Shown here: positions 1 through 8,434 of the stretch, in pieces
How the letters are laid out: the number at the start of each line of letters is the position of its first letter
How positions within the stretch are numbered: the first letter of the stretch is position 1
Source: Hormoscilla sp. GUM202
Lineage (GTDB): Bacteria; Cyanobacteriota; Cyanobacteriia; Cyanobacteriales; Desertifilaceae
Direction of reading: 5' to 3'
Length of the DNA stretch: 38,869 bases
NCBI GenBank assembly: GCA_005518205.2
Contig: RFFC02000051.1
Span: forward strand, 1-38,869
The notes under the pieces: model-generated
The model's database searches: none
What the model was told of the DNA's origin: nothing
The model's input: only the letters and a program-made list of their open reading frames with translations
Position numbers and translations under genes: made by a program

Positions 1-1
1 A

Positions 2-492
2 GACAATGCAGGACTGGTCAAATGGGTAAATCAGCAGCCCTTGGCGAATCCGCTTGTGTGTCTCGGGGATGGCCATGATGGCATCTGGAACCTGTTTGTC
101 GAGATTGGTCCGACCATCTTTCGTCAAGAAATCCTCGATTGGTATCACTTAATGGAAAATCTGGAAAAAATCGGCGGGTCCGGCCAGCGACTGGCACGAG
201 TGAAAGCCCTTTTCTGGTCTGGCAAGGTGCCAGAGGCCCTCAAGGAATTTGACGACTGGGACCATCCACGGGTGGACAATTTTAGGGCCTATGTTACTAA
301 GCATCGCCATCGCATTGTGAACTATAGCTATTATCAAGCCGAGGGGATTTCCATTGGTTCGGGAGAGGTGGAATCAACGGTACACAGAAGGCGGCACGGC
401 TAAAGCTTTCAGGATCGCAATGGAAAGCCGTCAATGTTCCCCAGGTTCTGCTGCATCGCTGCGCTTATCTTAATGGAGTATTCTCAAGGTGA
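2..492 (+). pseudogene. Transposase C-terminal remnant (ISKra4-like), frameshifted
   Basis: The reading frame is open from the window edge, so the 5' part lies outside. Motifs seen are LGDGHDGIWNL (catalytic Asp region), ILDWYHLMENL and IGSGEVES (catalytic Glu region), the usual C-terminal layout of ISKra4-type DDE transposases. After IGSGEVESTV the frame runs into a stop at 401-403, but the expected continuation (LKLSGSQWKAVNVPQVLLHR) is present in another frame down to a TGA at 490-492. A frameshift near 385-403 has therefore killed the gene. No terminal inverted repeat was identified downstream. The family name rests on motif resemblance only. Confidence 0.65.
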
Positions 493-502
493 CAGTTGCG
501 CA

Positions 503-1003
503 ATGAAGTATTTTTACTCATTGCCAAACTGGGATGCACCCGTTAAGGAGTTTCTCGAGGAACGCCTCAACCGCGAGGAAAAAGCCCTAGAACTGTATAG
601 CTATTTACTAGATACAGTGTTTTTTGAACTGGCAGGAGTCGTGCGCTATACTCACTATTCCCTGATGGTGACCGGTTAGGACCGGATCCCGATCGTGAAC
701 TTCTTTAAGACTCAAGCTACCGAGTCGCTGCTTCACGCCCAGCAGGTGGGAGAAATTCTCACGGGTTTGGAAGGTCATCCGACCCAGCGAATCGCGCCGA
801 TTGAGGAAACCTATAAGCATTCTGTCAAGTATCTTCTTGAACAAAGCCTCAACTACGAGAAAAAATCACTGGAACTGTATAAGCAGTTACTAGATACAGT
901 AGAAGATGCTAGCATTTATCTGGAAGAATTTGCTCGCGGCATGATCGGTCAGGAGGAAATGCGCAACATCGAAATAAAAAAGATGTTACGCGACTTTAGT
1001 TAA
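503..1003 (+). pseudogene. Chimeric ferritin-like (bacterioferritin-type) gene with in-frame stop
   Basis: From 695 the product is a four-helix ferritin-like segment with HAQQVGEIL and EEFARGMIGQEE, matching the small ferritin-like proteins found beside iron transporters. The same frame runs upstream through ELAGVVRYTHYSLMVTG but is cut by TAG at 677-679, where homologues would carry a sense codon before DRIPIVNFF. The first about 38 residues (APVKEFLEERLNREEKALEL and following) do not look like a normal N-terminus. They resemble this protein's own C-terminal helix (SVKYLLEQSLNYEKKSLELY), as if the 3' half of an upstream paralogue had been joined to the next copy. A GTG at 695 could start only the C-terminal half. 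An iron-storage role is inferred from family and from the FTR1 gene 49 bp downstream. Confidence 0.7.
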
Positions 1004-1051
1004 TGGTTCGTTAGCCTCGTTCCGGGAACGAAATTAGCAATAAGCAAGAAA

Positions 1052-1987
1052 ATGATGGATTTGACTTCAGCTTTACCAACTTTTTTAATCACCCTCAGAG
1101 AAGGGGTGGAAGCCGCACTGGTGGTGGGAATTGTTTTAGCTTGCCTGAAAAAGGCCGAACAGAGTCAGTTGAACCCTTGGGTTTATGGTGGCATCGCGGT
1201 GGGAATTGTCGCAAGTGCCTTAGTTGGGATATTGTTTAGTTGGGGAATGGCGAGTTTAACTGCTAGTTATCCCCAGTATTCGGAGGTGATAGAAGATTCT
1301 CTGGAAGGGGGATTTAGTTTGGTCGCGATCGCCCTCCTGAGTTGGATGCTAGTCTGGATGACTCAACAGGCCCGAACGATGAAGGCGGAAGTTGCAGGGG
1401 CCGTGAAAACGGCGATCGCACGAGATAATGCAGGTTGGGGGATCTTTACTTTAATTCTGATTGCTGTCTTACGAGAAGGCTTTGAGGCGGTTTCCTTGGT
1501 ACTTGCTTACTTCCAATCAGGGTTAACTCCAGTTGTTGGGGCGATCGCCGGCTTAATGACAGCGACAATAATTGGCTTGCTAATCTTCAAATTGGGAGTC
1601 AAAATCAACATTCGCGCCTTTTTCCAGGTGATGGGTGTCTTGTTGCTGCTGATTGTTGCTGGTTTAGTTATCTCCGCTTTAGCACATTTAGACATTGTTG
1701 TCAGTCAACTGGCAGAGATTAATTCCCAAGCAGGGCTATGTTTCTACGGAGACAGTTCATGTGTCTTAGGACCAATGGTTTGGGATGCCTCCAGCATTCT
1801 CCCCCAGAAGCAATTTCCCGGAATTCTGTTGAAAATATTGCTTGGCTACCGGGAACAGATGTATACTGTAGAAGCAGTGGGTTACCTCCTGTTCCTGGTT
1901 ACCGTGGGCGGGCTGTATTTGAACAGTTTAACGGGTCGGCCAAAAATTGCCCCTAGCAATGCTAAATCAGTTGAAAGTTCTAATTAA
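1052..1987 (+). CDS. FTR1-family iron permease
   Basis: A 311-residue polytopic membrane protein with the two REGxE signatures of the FTR1/EfeU family: LREGVEAAL near residue 16 and LREGFEAV near residue 145. These acidic motifs bind and move iron across the plasma membrane. About seven hydrophobic helices are visible, which is the family layout, and the length is normal. Two ATGs are possible (1052 and 1055), and no strong Shine-Dalgarno decides between them. The ferritin-like gene upstream, now broken, suggests an uptake and storage pair that has lost its storage partner here. Whether the permease acts on ferrous or ferric iron, or needs a cuproxidase or EfeO-type partner, cannot be read from the sequence. 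Confidence 0.9.
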   Translation: MMDLTSALPTFLITLREGVEAALVVGIVLACLKKAEQSQLNPWVYGGIAVGIVASALVGILFSWGMASLTASYPQYSEVIEDSLEGGFSLVAIALLSWMLVWMTQQARTMKAEVAGAVKTAIARDNAGWGIFTLILIAVLREGFEAVSLVLAYFQSGLTPVVGAIAGLMTATIIGLLIFKLGVKINIRAFFQVMGVLLLLIVAGLVISALAHLDIVVSQLAEINSQAGLCFYGDSSCVLGPMVWDASSILPQKQFPGILLKILLGYREQMYTVEAVGYLLFLVTVGGLYLNSLTGRPKIAPSNAKSVESSN

Positions 1988-1990
1988 AGT

Positions 1991-2009
1991 AGGTGGGCGG
2001 TGCCCACCT
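1991..2009 (+). terminator. Hairpin after the iron permease gene
   Basis: AGGTGGGC (1991-1998) and GCCCACCT (2002-2009) form a perfect 8-bp stem with a 3-base loop, three bases after the permease stop codon. Only a short pyrimidine stretch follows, so it may be a weak terminator or one of the dispersed GTGGGC-type palindromes of cyanobacteria. From 2010 to 2152 I see no gene. Confidence 0.45.
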
Positions 2010-2152
2010 TCCCTTAAGGCGATCGCTGCTATCACTCGCCCGTAGAGTACGTATTCCCTCGTAGGAAGCATGCCAGTACGGGCAATGCCGCGATCCAAAA
2101 ATAATACATTGATACCAGAAATGAAAAGGAATTCATATATGGTGGGGCCAAG

Positions 2153-2927
2153 GTGACAAATAATTTTAAGAGCGACGATAGTTTCTTGAGAAAACTTGCG
2201 GTTGGTGCGCCTGGTACAAACGCGACTATTGCCTATCTGAGAAGCATGGACTTTAACCCGATCGAACTCGAGCGCGGGTCTACTGGCTTTAAGATTTGGA
2301 AGAAAATCAAGATCAAGCGTGTACGGATGCCTGACATCCTCTGCTTAAACACGGGGCTTAGGTTTGAATCTCGCGGCAAGACAAAACTGGAAATATCAAT
2401 GTCTCATTCCCTGAAGGATCCCAAGAGAGCATGGGATGCTGGAATGCGGGATGATGACCTGGTTTCAATCATTATGCTTGAGCAAGAAGATGGTTCTCCT
2501 GTTGACCTGAAGCAAATTTCTCCTATTCATTTTGTTAGGGTCAGCGATCTGCGTAATGCCTTTAGCGCCGAACAAGTGTCTATCACTCAGCCAAAAGGGG
2601 TCGAGGAAGGCTATGAAATCAGGGTAGTGTGGGTATGTGCCGCTGCCAAACAGAGGTCACAAGTTTTTGCTGTGGAACCTAATAAGGTCAGTCTTACTCC
2701 GCTCCAGAAGGGGCGTCGGCAAACTATCCAGTTAAGCCGGAGTGGAGGAAAGATAACCTTGTTACCGCAGGTTAAAGTAGGAGATATATATTGTTGGATA
2801 TGGCAAAGACCATTTCGATCTTGCTAGCGTAGAAGCGATCTGTAAGGCAGATCCAGAAGTATACTTTGCTGCCAGTGTTCTGTGGCAGATTGTCGCCAGT
2901 TTGGTCTATAATCTGAAGGAATATTAA
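2153..2927 (+). pseudogene. Putative type II restriction endonuclease, frameshifted at an AT repeat
   Basis: The frame from GTG 2153 encodes 224 residues that go wrong after QVKVGDIY and stop at 2827. Shifting frame at the ATATATAT run (about 2783-2792) restores a protein-like tail, IVGYGKDHFDLASVEAICKA and on to LKEY, ending with TAA at 2925-2927. That stop overlaps the methyltransferase ATG as TAATG, which strongly suggests the ancestral gene ended there and was translationally coupled to its neighbour. The restored protein would be about 257 residues. A possible PD-type nuclease core is PD at residues 60-61 followed by FESRGKTKLEIS near 71-82, but the motif is not canonical. The restriction role is inferred mainly from position. 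The lesion could be a real mutation, phase variation or a sequencing error. Confidence 0.6.
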
Positions 2928-3949
2928 TGATGAGAAGTAACCCGCTTTATCACACAACAAGAGGTCAAGCCTACGTAGGTGATTCCCTTGAACTCCTAGC
3001 AGAGTTGCCAGACAACAGTATCGATCTTGTCATGACTTCCCCGCCTTTTGCCCTGCGCCGCAAGAAAACCTATGGTAATGTCGAGGAAACAGAGTATGTC
3101 GAGTGGATAAAGCCATTTGGAAGAGAAGTTTTCCGGGTTCTGAAGGAAACCGGGAGCTTCGTTTTGGACTTGGGGGGAGCATACCGATCAGGCATACCCT
3201 CTCGGTCATTGTATAACTTTAGAGTGCTGCTAGCATTTTGCGATGAATTAGGCTTTCATTTGGCTGAAGATTTCTACTGGTTTAATCCGGCCAAGCTGCC
3301 ATCACCTATTGAATGGGTCAACAAGCGCAAAATCAGGGCAAAAGATTCAGTTAATACGGTATGGTGGTTCGGTAAAACAGAGTTGCCAAAAGCTGATGTT
3401 CGGAAAGTATTAGCGCCCTATTCCGACCGCATGAAAAAACTTATTGAAGACCCCAAGAGCTTTTACAAACCGAAAAAACGACCTTCAGGTCATGATATCA
3501 GCGCGGGTTTTGGCAAGGATAACGGTGGTGCAATTCCATCCAACCTCTTATCCATTCCAAACACCGATAGCAATTCCAACTACCTCCGCCTGTGCAAGGA
3601 ACTTGGATGGCAGCGCCATCCGGCTCGGTTTCCGGCAGAACTGCCAGCGTTTTTCATAAAAATGTTGACCGACGAACAAGATGTCGTCCTAGACATATTT
3701 GGCGGTTCAAATACTACCGGTTTCACTGCGGAATCCCTGAATCGAAAGTGGCTTACCTTCGAGATCGATCGGGAGTATCTGGCAGCCTCCGTGTTCAGAT
3801 TCCTTGAGGGTTACGATCTTGAGGAGATTCAGGGAATCCTTGGTAAGATTCAAGACGGTCAATCAAATTACTTTCTCGGAAATATTCACGGCATGCTGGG
3901 AAAGAACCCCTTACTTCAGGATTCTGTTGGCGAATCAAATGGGGGGTAA
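2927..3949 (+). CDS. DNA (cytosine-N4) methyltransferase, type II
   Basis: Catalytic motif TSPPF sits at residues 37-41, and the SAM-binding FxG motif DIFGGSNTTG lies near the C-terminus. This order is that of beta-class amino-methyltransferases, and SPPF is typical of N4-cytosine enzymes. The surrounding TSPPFALRRKK recalls the PvuII-type methylases. It starts at the ATG overlapping the nuclease stop (TAATG). The last nine codons (DSVGESNGG) are not native: they come from the inverted repeat of the insertion sequence that begins at 3920. Joining 3919 to 5785 restores an original tail of KQAGSRL and a stop. The catalytic core is untouched, so the enzyme probably still works and may now be an orphan methylase. 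The recognition site is unknown. Confidence 0.88.
   Translation: MMRSNPLYHTTRGQAYVGDSLELLAELPDNSIDLVMTSPPFALRRKKTYGNVEETEYVEWIKPFGREVFRVLKETGSFVLDLGGAYRSGIPSRSLYNFRVLLAFCDELGFHLAEDFYWFNPAKLPSPIEWVNKRKIRAKDSVNTVWWFGKTELPKADVRKVLAPYSDRMKKLIEDPKSFYKPKKRPSGHDISAGFGKDNGGAIPSNLLSIPNTDSNSNYLRLCKELGWQRHPARFPAELPAFFIKMLTDEQDVVLDIFGGSNTTGFTAESLNRKWLTFEIDREYLAASVFRFLEGYDLEEIQGILGKIQDGQSNYFLGNIHGMLGKNPLLQDSVGESNGG
3914..3919. repeat. Target-site duplication, left copy
   Basis: CTTCAG immediately left of the IS1182-like element. The same six bases follow the right end at 5779-5784. Confidence 0.8.
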
Positions 3950-5778
3950 GACCCCCCCATCCTGCTCCCACTAGCTCAGAAGAGTTACAATGGATAGAAA
4001 AACTCACGACTCAAGACCACCAGAGTGAGCTGTATACCGCATAACCGTATAATTACTTATGACCCTTCATCCCTCACAGCAATGGATTGTGCCCCCAGAA
4101 ACAGTCGCGGTGGCTAAAGCATCGTTTCCCAAAGGGAACATCTACATAAAAATGTTAGAACAATTAGGACAGCTATACACAGACAACGACTTTGAGTCTC
4201 TTTATCCCAGAACTGGACAATCAGCCATGTCAGAGCGCAAAGTTAGCCCTAGTCACAGTCATGCAATTTGCCGAAGGGTTAACAGATAGACAAGCAGCCG
4301 ATGCAGTTCGTTCCCGCATTGATTGGAAGTATGCTTTAGGGTTAGAACTAACTGACTCTGGCTTTGACCATACAATATTGAAGGAATTTCGGGAGCGACT
4401 AATTGCCAAAGAAAAAGAAAATCTACTGCTGGAAAAAATGCTCTTAATATTAAGCTCCCAAAAGCTGGTAAAAGCAAGAGGACAAGCGCGGACTGATTCT
4501 ACCCACGTTTTGGCAGCCATTCGACACCTTAATCGCTTAGAGTTAGTCGTCCAAACCTTGCGCCAGGCGTTAAATGAACTCGCAACCCAAGCTCCGACAT
4601 GGCTGCTTACTCAAATAGGAACAGATTGGTTTGACCGTTATGGCTCCAGATTGGATCAGTATCGTTTACCGAAAGATAAAACAGAACGCTCCCAACTGGC
4701 TTTGACGATTGGAACAGATGGGCATCACATTCTCCAGGCGGTTGATGAAGCGACCAAGTTCCCTCAATTACGGGAACTAAAAACTGTAAAAATTCTGCGT
4801 TCTGTATGGGTGCAACAGTACGTTTTTGTCAAAGGAAAACTCCTATGGCGAGACCCAAAAACTACGGGAATGGCACCCAATAAAAAACTCATAGAATCCC
4901 CCTACGACCCGGAAGCGAGAAACGCCACAAAACGCGATTCGAACTGGACTGGCTATAAAGTGCATCTCACCGAAACTTGTGATGAAGATGGTCCTCATAT
5001 AATCACGAACGTGGAAACTACCCCGGCTACCACTGTGGATGGAGACATGAGGAAAGTCATTCACGAGCATCTGGATGCCAAGCAGTTACTCCCACAGGAG
5101 CATTTATTGGATAGCGCTTATGTTGATGCCGAGCATTTGGTGACTTCGCGAGCGGATTATCAAGTCGAACTTGTAGGTAAAGTCCTACCGGACACTTCAT
5201 GGCAAGCGCGAAATCAAACTGGATTTGATATATCTTGTTTTGCTATAGACTGGGAGCGACATCAAGTGACATGTCCTCAAGGGAACGTGAATCGAACTTG
5301 GCGAAACCGAACTGATTGCTACCAGAATCGAGTAATTGAAGTTCATTTTTCAAGGGCAGATTGTGTTGATTGTCCAGCCAGAGAGCTTTGTACTCACTCT
5401 CTGAAATCACCCCGATTGCTGAAACTCCGACCGCCCGAGCAACATCAGGCTTTACAAGCGGCCCGACAGCGTCAAACTACCGATGAGTTTAAACTTAACT
5501 ATGCCAAAAGAGCTGGTTGTGAAGCCACTATCTCACAAGGAATTCGAGCGTTTGATTTGCGTCGAAGTCGTTATAAAGGTTTAGCCAAAACGAATTTGCA
5601 GCATATAGCAGTGGCGATCGCCATTAATTTAAGCCGTTTGCGAGATTGGTGGGCCAGGCGCCCTGTCGTCAGTCGTCGCCTTTCTCCTTTTACGGCTTTA
5701 TTGCATGCTGCCAAAACCTAACTGATGCTGGAATAACTGGGGGGGGTATGACCCCCCAGTTAATTCGCCAACAGAATC
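3920..5778 (+). mobile_element. IS1182-family insertion sequence, 1859 bp
   Basis: The element starts GATTCTGTTGGCGAAT and ends with its reverse complement ATTCGCCAACAGAATC. The inverted repeats continue imperfectly for about 35 bp, including a G6/C6 palindrome on each side. It is flanked by a 6-bp direct repeat CTTCAG. It carries one transposase gene, disrupted by a frameshift, so the copy is probably immobile unless helped in trans. It sits in the final codons of the DNA methyltransferase gene. Confidence 0.85.
4059..5721 (+). pseudogene. IS1182-family DDE transposase, frameshifted
   Basis: The N-terminal segment (MTLHPSQQWIVPPETVAVAK onward) reads in one frame to SAMSERK near 4240. The rest reads in the next frame as LALVTVMQFAEGLTDRQAAD and on to 5721. 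One extra base near 4241 explains the break. DDE residues are visible: Asp in RTDSTHVLAA, Asp in LLDSAYVDAEH and Glu in GCEATISQGI. A Cys-rich strip (CVDCPARELC) is usual for the family. A TTG at 4192 could start the second frame alone but would omit the N-terminal DNA-binding part. Programmed frameshifting is not usual for this family, so I treat it as a mutation. Confidence 0.8.
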
Positions 5779-5784
5779 CTTCAG
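5779..5784. repeat. Target-site duplication, right copy
   Basis: CTTCAG, matching 3914-3919. The bases that follow (AAG CAG GCT GGA TCG CGG TTG TAG) complete the interrupted methyltransferase frame. Confidence 0.8.
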
Positions 5785-5845
5785 AAGCAGGCTGGATCGC
5801 GGTTGTAGGGGATCATCTCACTTTTGCGTTTTGGCATTAAAACCG

Positions 5846-5880
5846 GCGAATTGCGAATGGCGAATGGCGAATGGCGAATG
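5846..5880. repeat. Heptamer tandem repeat
   Basis: Five tandem copies of GCGAATG (the first ends in T). It is a simple repeat of a kind common in filamentous cyanobacteria. The stretch 5809-6300 holds only this and the two repeats listed next; no gene is seen. Confidence 0.85.
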
Positions 5881-5996
5881 GAAAAGGGAGAATCTCATAT
5901 TTGCGTAGTCGTCCGAACCCTAAAGGGTCCGGCTACATGAACAAAGCCCCAGCTCCCCGGGTAACGCCCCCTCCGCTGCGCAGGGGCGAGAACGTC

Positions 5997-6083
5997 GGTC
6001 AAGAAACCGGGTTTCTCTGGTAAAAGCATTGATTTCTCGTTGGTCGCCTAACGAGAAACCCGGTTTCTCGCTTCTACTTGACC
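5997..6083. repeat. Palindromic AGAAACCCGGTTTCT repeat pair
   Basis: Two copies in inverted arrangement: GGTCAAGAAACCGGGTTTCTC at the left and GAGAAACCCGGTTTCTC with CTTGACC at the right. The core is itself a near-perfect palindrome. This is a dispersed cyanobacterial repeat, and no function is assigned. Confidence 0.75.
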
Positions 6084-6090
6084 GATGCTC

Positions 6091-6195
6091 TAGACTACAA
6101 AAGTGAGATGCACCCAATGGAAAATAGCCCCATTTTCAATTTTCAATTTTCAATTTTCAATTCTCGATTCTCAATTTGCCAAACTGAGATGCACC
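6091..6195. repeat. Dispersed repeat with GAGATGCACCC ends
   Basis: Bounded by two copies of GAGATGCACCCAAT (about 6108 and 6185), with CAATTTT tandem repeats between them. An inverted relative lies at 10214-10283. The shared end sequence GGGTGCATCYCAGTTT also appears at 13324 where the Argonaute gene breaks off, and a CTAGA...AAAGTGAGATG relative sits at 33107-33130. It is a family of short mobile or recombination-prone repeats. Confidence 0.6.
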
Positions 6196-6309
6196 CAATT
6201 CACGACCCCCTGATTATTCAGATCGAGAAGCATATCGGGGTGGTGCCGATCACTTCCCGAGCGCCCGTAGAGTACGTCTTTTGCCGTGCCTAAAAATTCT
6301 TTTGTGCAA

Positions 6310-7031
6310 CTAAATCAAACCCATGTTACCACGAAACTGTCCGACAAAATTTCCGCCGATCATGGTTTGAATATCCGATCCCAAGTCAAAGGATTGCAGG
6401 AAGGCTTCAATTTCGGAGGCTGTACTGCGATCGGCATTGGGACCGATCGCCCCATTAATGAGAGTCTCACCTGTAAACCCAAACAGATAGCGGACGATCA
6501 TAACCCCGTCAGTTAAGGCATCTACTGTCCCATTGCTATCCACATCCAGCATAATGGGATCAACTGCATCCAAGTAGTTGATAATCTCGGAGGCTGTAGT
6601 GCGATCGGCATCAGGACCGATCGCCCCATTAATCAAAGTATCGCCTCCGAAGCCGAACAGATAACGCATAATCAGGGAGCCATCAGTCAGGGCATCTGTT
6701 TGGCCATTATTATCGACATCCAGGTTAACGATCAACCCTGTCGGGAACTGCACCCCAGAAAGATATCTGTAGCGATATCGAATTGCTCGTCCTCCGACAG
6801 GTAGATAGCGTCTTGCCATTCAGCAGTTAAAGATGAGTTATTCCCCTGGTTAGTAACCGTCCAGTTAACTTCTATTGGATCTCCGAGATTCAAGCTTGGG
6901 GGTACAGTGACATCAGTCACCACTAAGTCTGGTAACTCGCTAATTTCCGTGACTGTGGTGTTTGAGAGATTGAAGCTGCCACCTGGGGAGATTATCTCCC
7001 CAGTGGCGTTGATAAATTCCCCGCCGTTCAA
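6310..7031 (-). pseudogene. Fragment of CARDB plus dockerin-like surface protein
   Basis: Read on the minus strand, the first part is a CARDB-type adhesion domain (LPDLVVTDVTVPPSLNLGD, VNWTVTNQGNN, YLSEDEQFD). After FLG the frame shifts near 6745. The second part has two copies of a calcium-loop repeat, LDVDNNGQTDALTDG with MRYLFGF and LDVDSNGTVDALTDG with VRYLFGF, as in dockerin-like or EF-hand-like C-termini of secreted cyanobacterial proteins. The 5' end is cut at about 7031, where it joins a fragment of an unrelated restriction gene. Presumably this was the tail of a large extracellular protein; it is now a scar. Confidence 0.7.
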
Positions 7032-7149
7032 TTAGCGGCATCAGCTTGTCCATGGCCGTGTCGCGCAGGGTTTCATCAGCGGGGAACCAGCGCACTGCCG
7101 GGTCTGCGATCGCGTGGGGGGAATGGGGGAAATCAGGATGTAGTGCCAT
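7032..7149 (-). pseudogene. N-terminal stub of a helicase-type restriction gene
   Basis: About 38 codons: MALHPDFPHSPHAIADPAVR, then WFPADETLRDTAMDKLMPL. From memory this matches the start of type III-like DEAD/DEAH restriction proteins of the BPTD_3080 group (MALHxxFPxxPHAILDPxxR). The remainder is gone, replaced by the CARDB fragment. Its ATG lies inside the end of hepT (overlap 17 bp), so it was translationally coupled to the MntA-HepT pair. A second stub with the same first residues lies at 7869-7925. Confidence 0.6.
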
Positions 7150-7519
7150 CTTCTAAGTCCTGGATCATTTGTTGCACCGTATCGATCAATAGAGGGATAT
7201 CATCTTTGCAAATGCTATAGATTTGCTCGGGGTCTACCTCAAAATAAACATGGGCTAATACATTTCTTAAGCCCATAACCTTTCGCCAAGGTATTTCGGG
7301 ATATTTGATTAAAAACTTTTCATCGGTTTTCTGATTAATTTGCTTGAAAGATTCTCCCACTGCTAGTAACACCATGCAGATAGAATCAAGATGTTCGCGT
7401 CCCGCCTTGGTGTCACAAAAATCCTGTGGTACAGAGATACTTTCAAAGCGCTCTGGAATTCGTTCAAGGGCTTCGAGTATTTGGAGCAATCGTTCCAACA
7501 AAACATCATTTTCATACAT
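7133..7519 (-). CDS. hepT: HepT-like HEPN ribonuclease toxin
   Basis: A 128-residue, helical protein of the HEPN/DUF86 family. The catalytic RX4HXY motif is intact: RNVLAHVY at residues 85-92. Such toxins cut RNA, and in characterised pairs the partner MntA silences them by adding AMP to the Tyr of this motif. The gene overlaps mntA by 8 bp (ATGTATGA), the normal operon order. Downstream it overlaps the stub of a restriction-helicase gene, so the pair was embedded in a larger defence operon. It looks complete. Confidence 0.85.
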   Translation of the reverse strand: MYENDVLLERLLQILEALERIPERFESISVPQDFCDTKAGREHLDSICMVLLAVGESFKQINQKTDEKFLIKYPEIPWRKVMGLRNVLAHVYFEVDPEQIYSICKDDIPLLIDTVQQMIQDLEDGTTS

Positions 7520-7835
7520 AGATAGCTTCTTTCTCCAGGCGGGCCTTAAAACGAGTATTCATGCGTTCGCGATAGCGAATCACGTCAACGGGTCGGTTGA
7601 GAAGTTCGACCAAATCTAGTCGCATCTCTGATGTTATCAACAAGTTCGGGCGATCGGTTTCAAACACAATATCAATATCGCTGTCGGGACGGGCTTCTCC
7701 ACGGGCATAAGACCCAAAGTAACCTAGGGCCGTCAAATTAAAATCTGCCCCCCGTTGCTCCTTAAATTCCCGCAGAAGTTTCTGTAACTGGTCTTGAGGG
7801 ATAACCTCTTGGCTTTTTGAGTCCTGGGTCGTCAT
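7512..7835 (-). CDS. mntA: MntA-like nucleotidyltransferase antitoxin
   Basis: 107 residues of the minimal nucleotidyltransferase fold. The GSX10DXD motif is present: GS at 41-42, then DSDID with Asp 53 and 55. It pairs with the HEPN toxin that overlaps its 3' end. In known pairs MntA AMPylates HepT to neutralise it. The ATG overlaps the stop of a short upstream scar ending MTIVEVTV (GTATGA), pointing to an older coupled gene upstream. The C-terminal part (RPVDVIRYRERMNTRFK) is nearly identical to that of the second nucleotidyltransferase at 7941-8246, so the two are recent duplicates. Confidence 0.85.
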   Translation of the reverse strand: MTTQDSKSQEVIPQDQLQKLLREFKEQRGADFNLTALGYFGSYARGEARPDSDIDIVFETDRPNLLITSEMRLDLVELLNRPVDVIRYRERMNTRFKARLEKEAIYV

Positions 7836-7925
7836 ACTGTTACCTCCACGATCGTCATTGTATCGTTACCAAAAATATTCACCACTAGCGTGGGGAGAAT
7901 GGTGTAAATCAGGGTGTAGTGCCAT
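7835..7925 (-). pseudogene. Scar: helicase N-terminus fused to the tail of an upstream gene
   Basis: On the minus strand, ATG 7925 begins MALHPDLHHSPHA, the same start as the stub at 7149. After 13 residues the sequence becomes the tail of another gene, read in a shifted frame as IFGNDTMTIVEVTV and a stop overlapping mntA. The same tail precedes the other nucleotidyltransferase gene at 8243-8347. A deletion between two tandem operon copies, removing most of two genes, explains the junction. Confidence 0.65.
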
Positions 7926-7940
7926 CTTTGTATTCCTCTA

Positions 7941-8246
7941 TCAGACATACACTGCCTCCCGATCTATTCTGTTTTTCAAGAAAGTATTCATGCGTTCTCG
8001 ATAGCGAATTACATCGACAGGTTTATCGAGAGCATATTCTAGTTCTTCTTTAATATGAACCCTCATAAAAAGGTTTGGTTGTTCCATTTCCATAACTACA
8101 TCTACATCGCTGGTTTCTGTGGCTTCATCTCTAGCAACGGAGCCAAAAACTCCTAATCTAGTAACGCCATATTTTTCTTGTAAGCTCGGTTTGATCTGGC
8201 GCAGAACTTCTAAAACTTTGCTGCGATCGAGCACTGCGGTCGTCAT
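7941..8246 (-). CDS. MntA-like nucleotidyltransferase, without HepT partner
   Basis: 101 residues with GSX10DXD intact (GS at 35-36, DVD at 47-49), so the fold and catalytic site look complete. It is a paralogue of the mntA gene 106 bp downstream, sharing KPVDVIRYRERMNT and a closely similar tail. It has no HEPN gene after it: 15 bp downstream begins a 13-residue stub of the helicase gene. Its ATG overlaps the stop of a short upstream reading frame (ATGA). It may act on the HepT encoded downstream or be a solitary remnant. Confidence 0.8.
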   Translation of the reverse strand: MTTAVLDRSKVLEVLRQIKPSLQEKYGVTRLGVFGSVARDEATETSDVDVVMEMEQPNLFMRVHIKEELEYALDKPVDVIRYRERMNTFLKNRIDREAVYV

Positions 8247-8347
8247 ACTGTCACCTCCACGATCGTCATCCTATCTTTACCAAAAATATCCCCCATTTTG
8301 ACATCAATTTTTCGATTCCCATTTCTACACCAAGTATAGCTGCTCAT
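8243..8347 (-). pseudogene. Short frame: C-terminal scar of a lost upstream gene
   Basis: A 34-codon frame ending KMGDIFGKDRMTIVEVTV, whose TGA overlaps the next gene's ATG. The same tail occurs before the other nucleotidyltransferase gene (7835-7875), within a roughly 48-bp near-identical direct repeat. The frame can be extended upstream to about 8389 without a clear start or Shine-Dalgarno. Most likely it is the tail of the gene that once preceded each nucleotidyltransferase. I cannot name that gene. Confidence 0.5.
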
Positions 8348-8434
8348 AGCACTGACTTGCCTTCCTTCCAGTTCCAGACTCAAGTATTACGAATGCTCCT
8401 CTTAGCACCCGAGAAAGATCGCCGGTCGTGCCAT

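Noticed and set aside
5646-5840. Short plus-strand ORF across the right end of the IS1182-like element
   Set aside because: It is made of transposase 3' sequence in another frame plus the inverted repeat, with no protein-like features.
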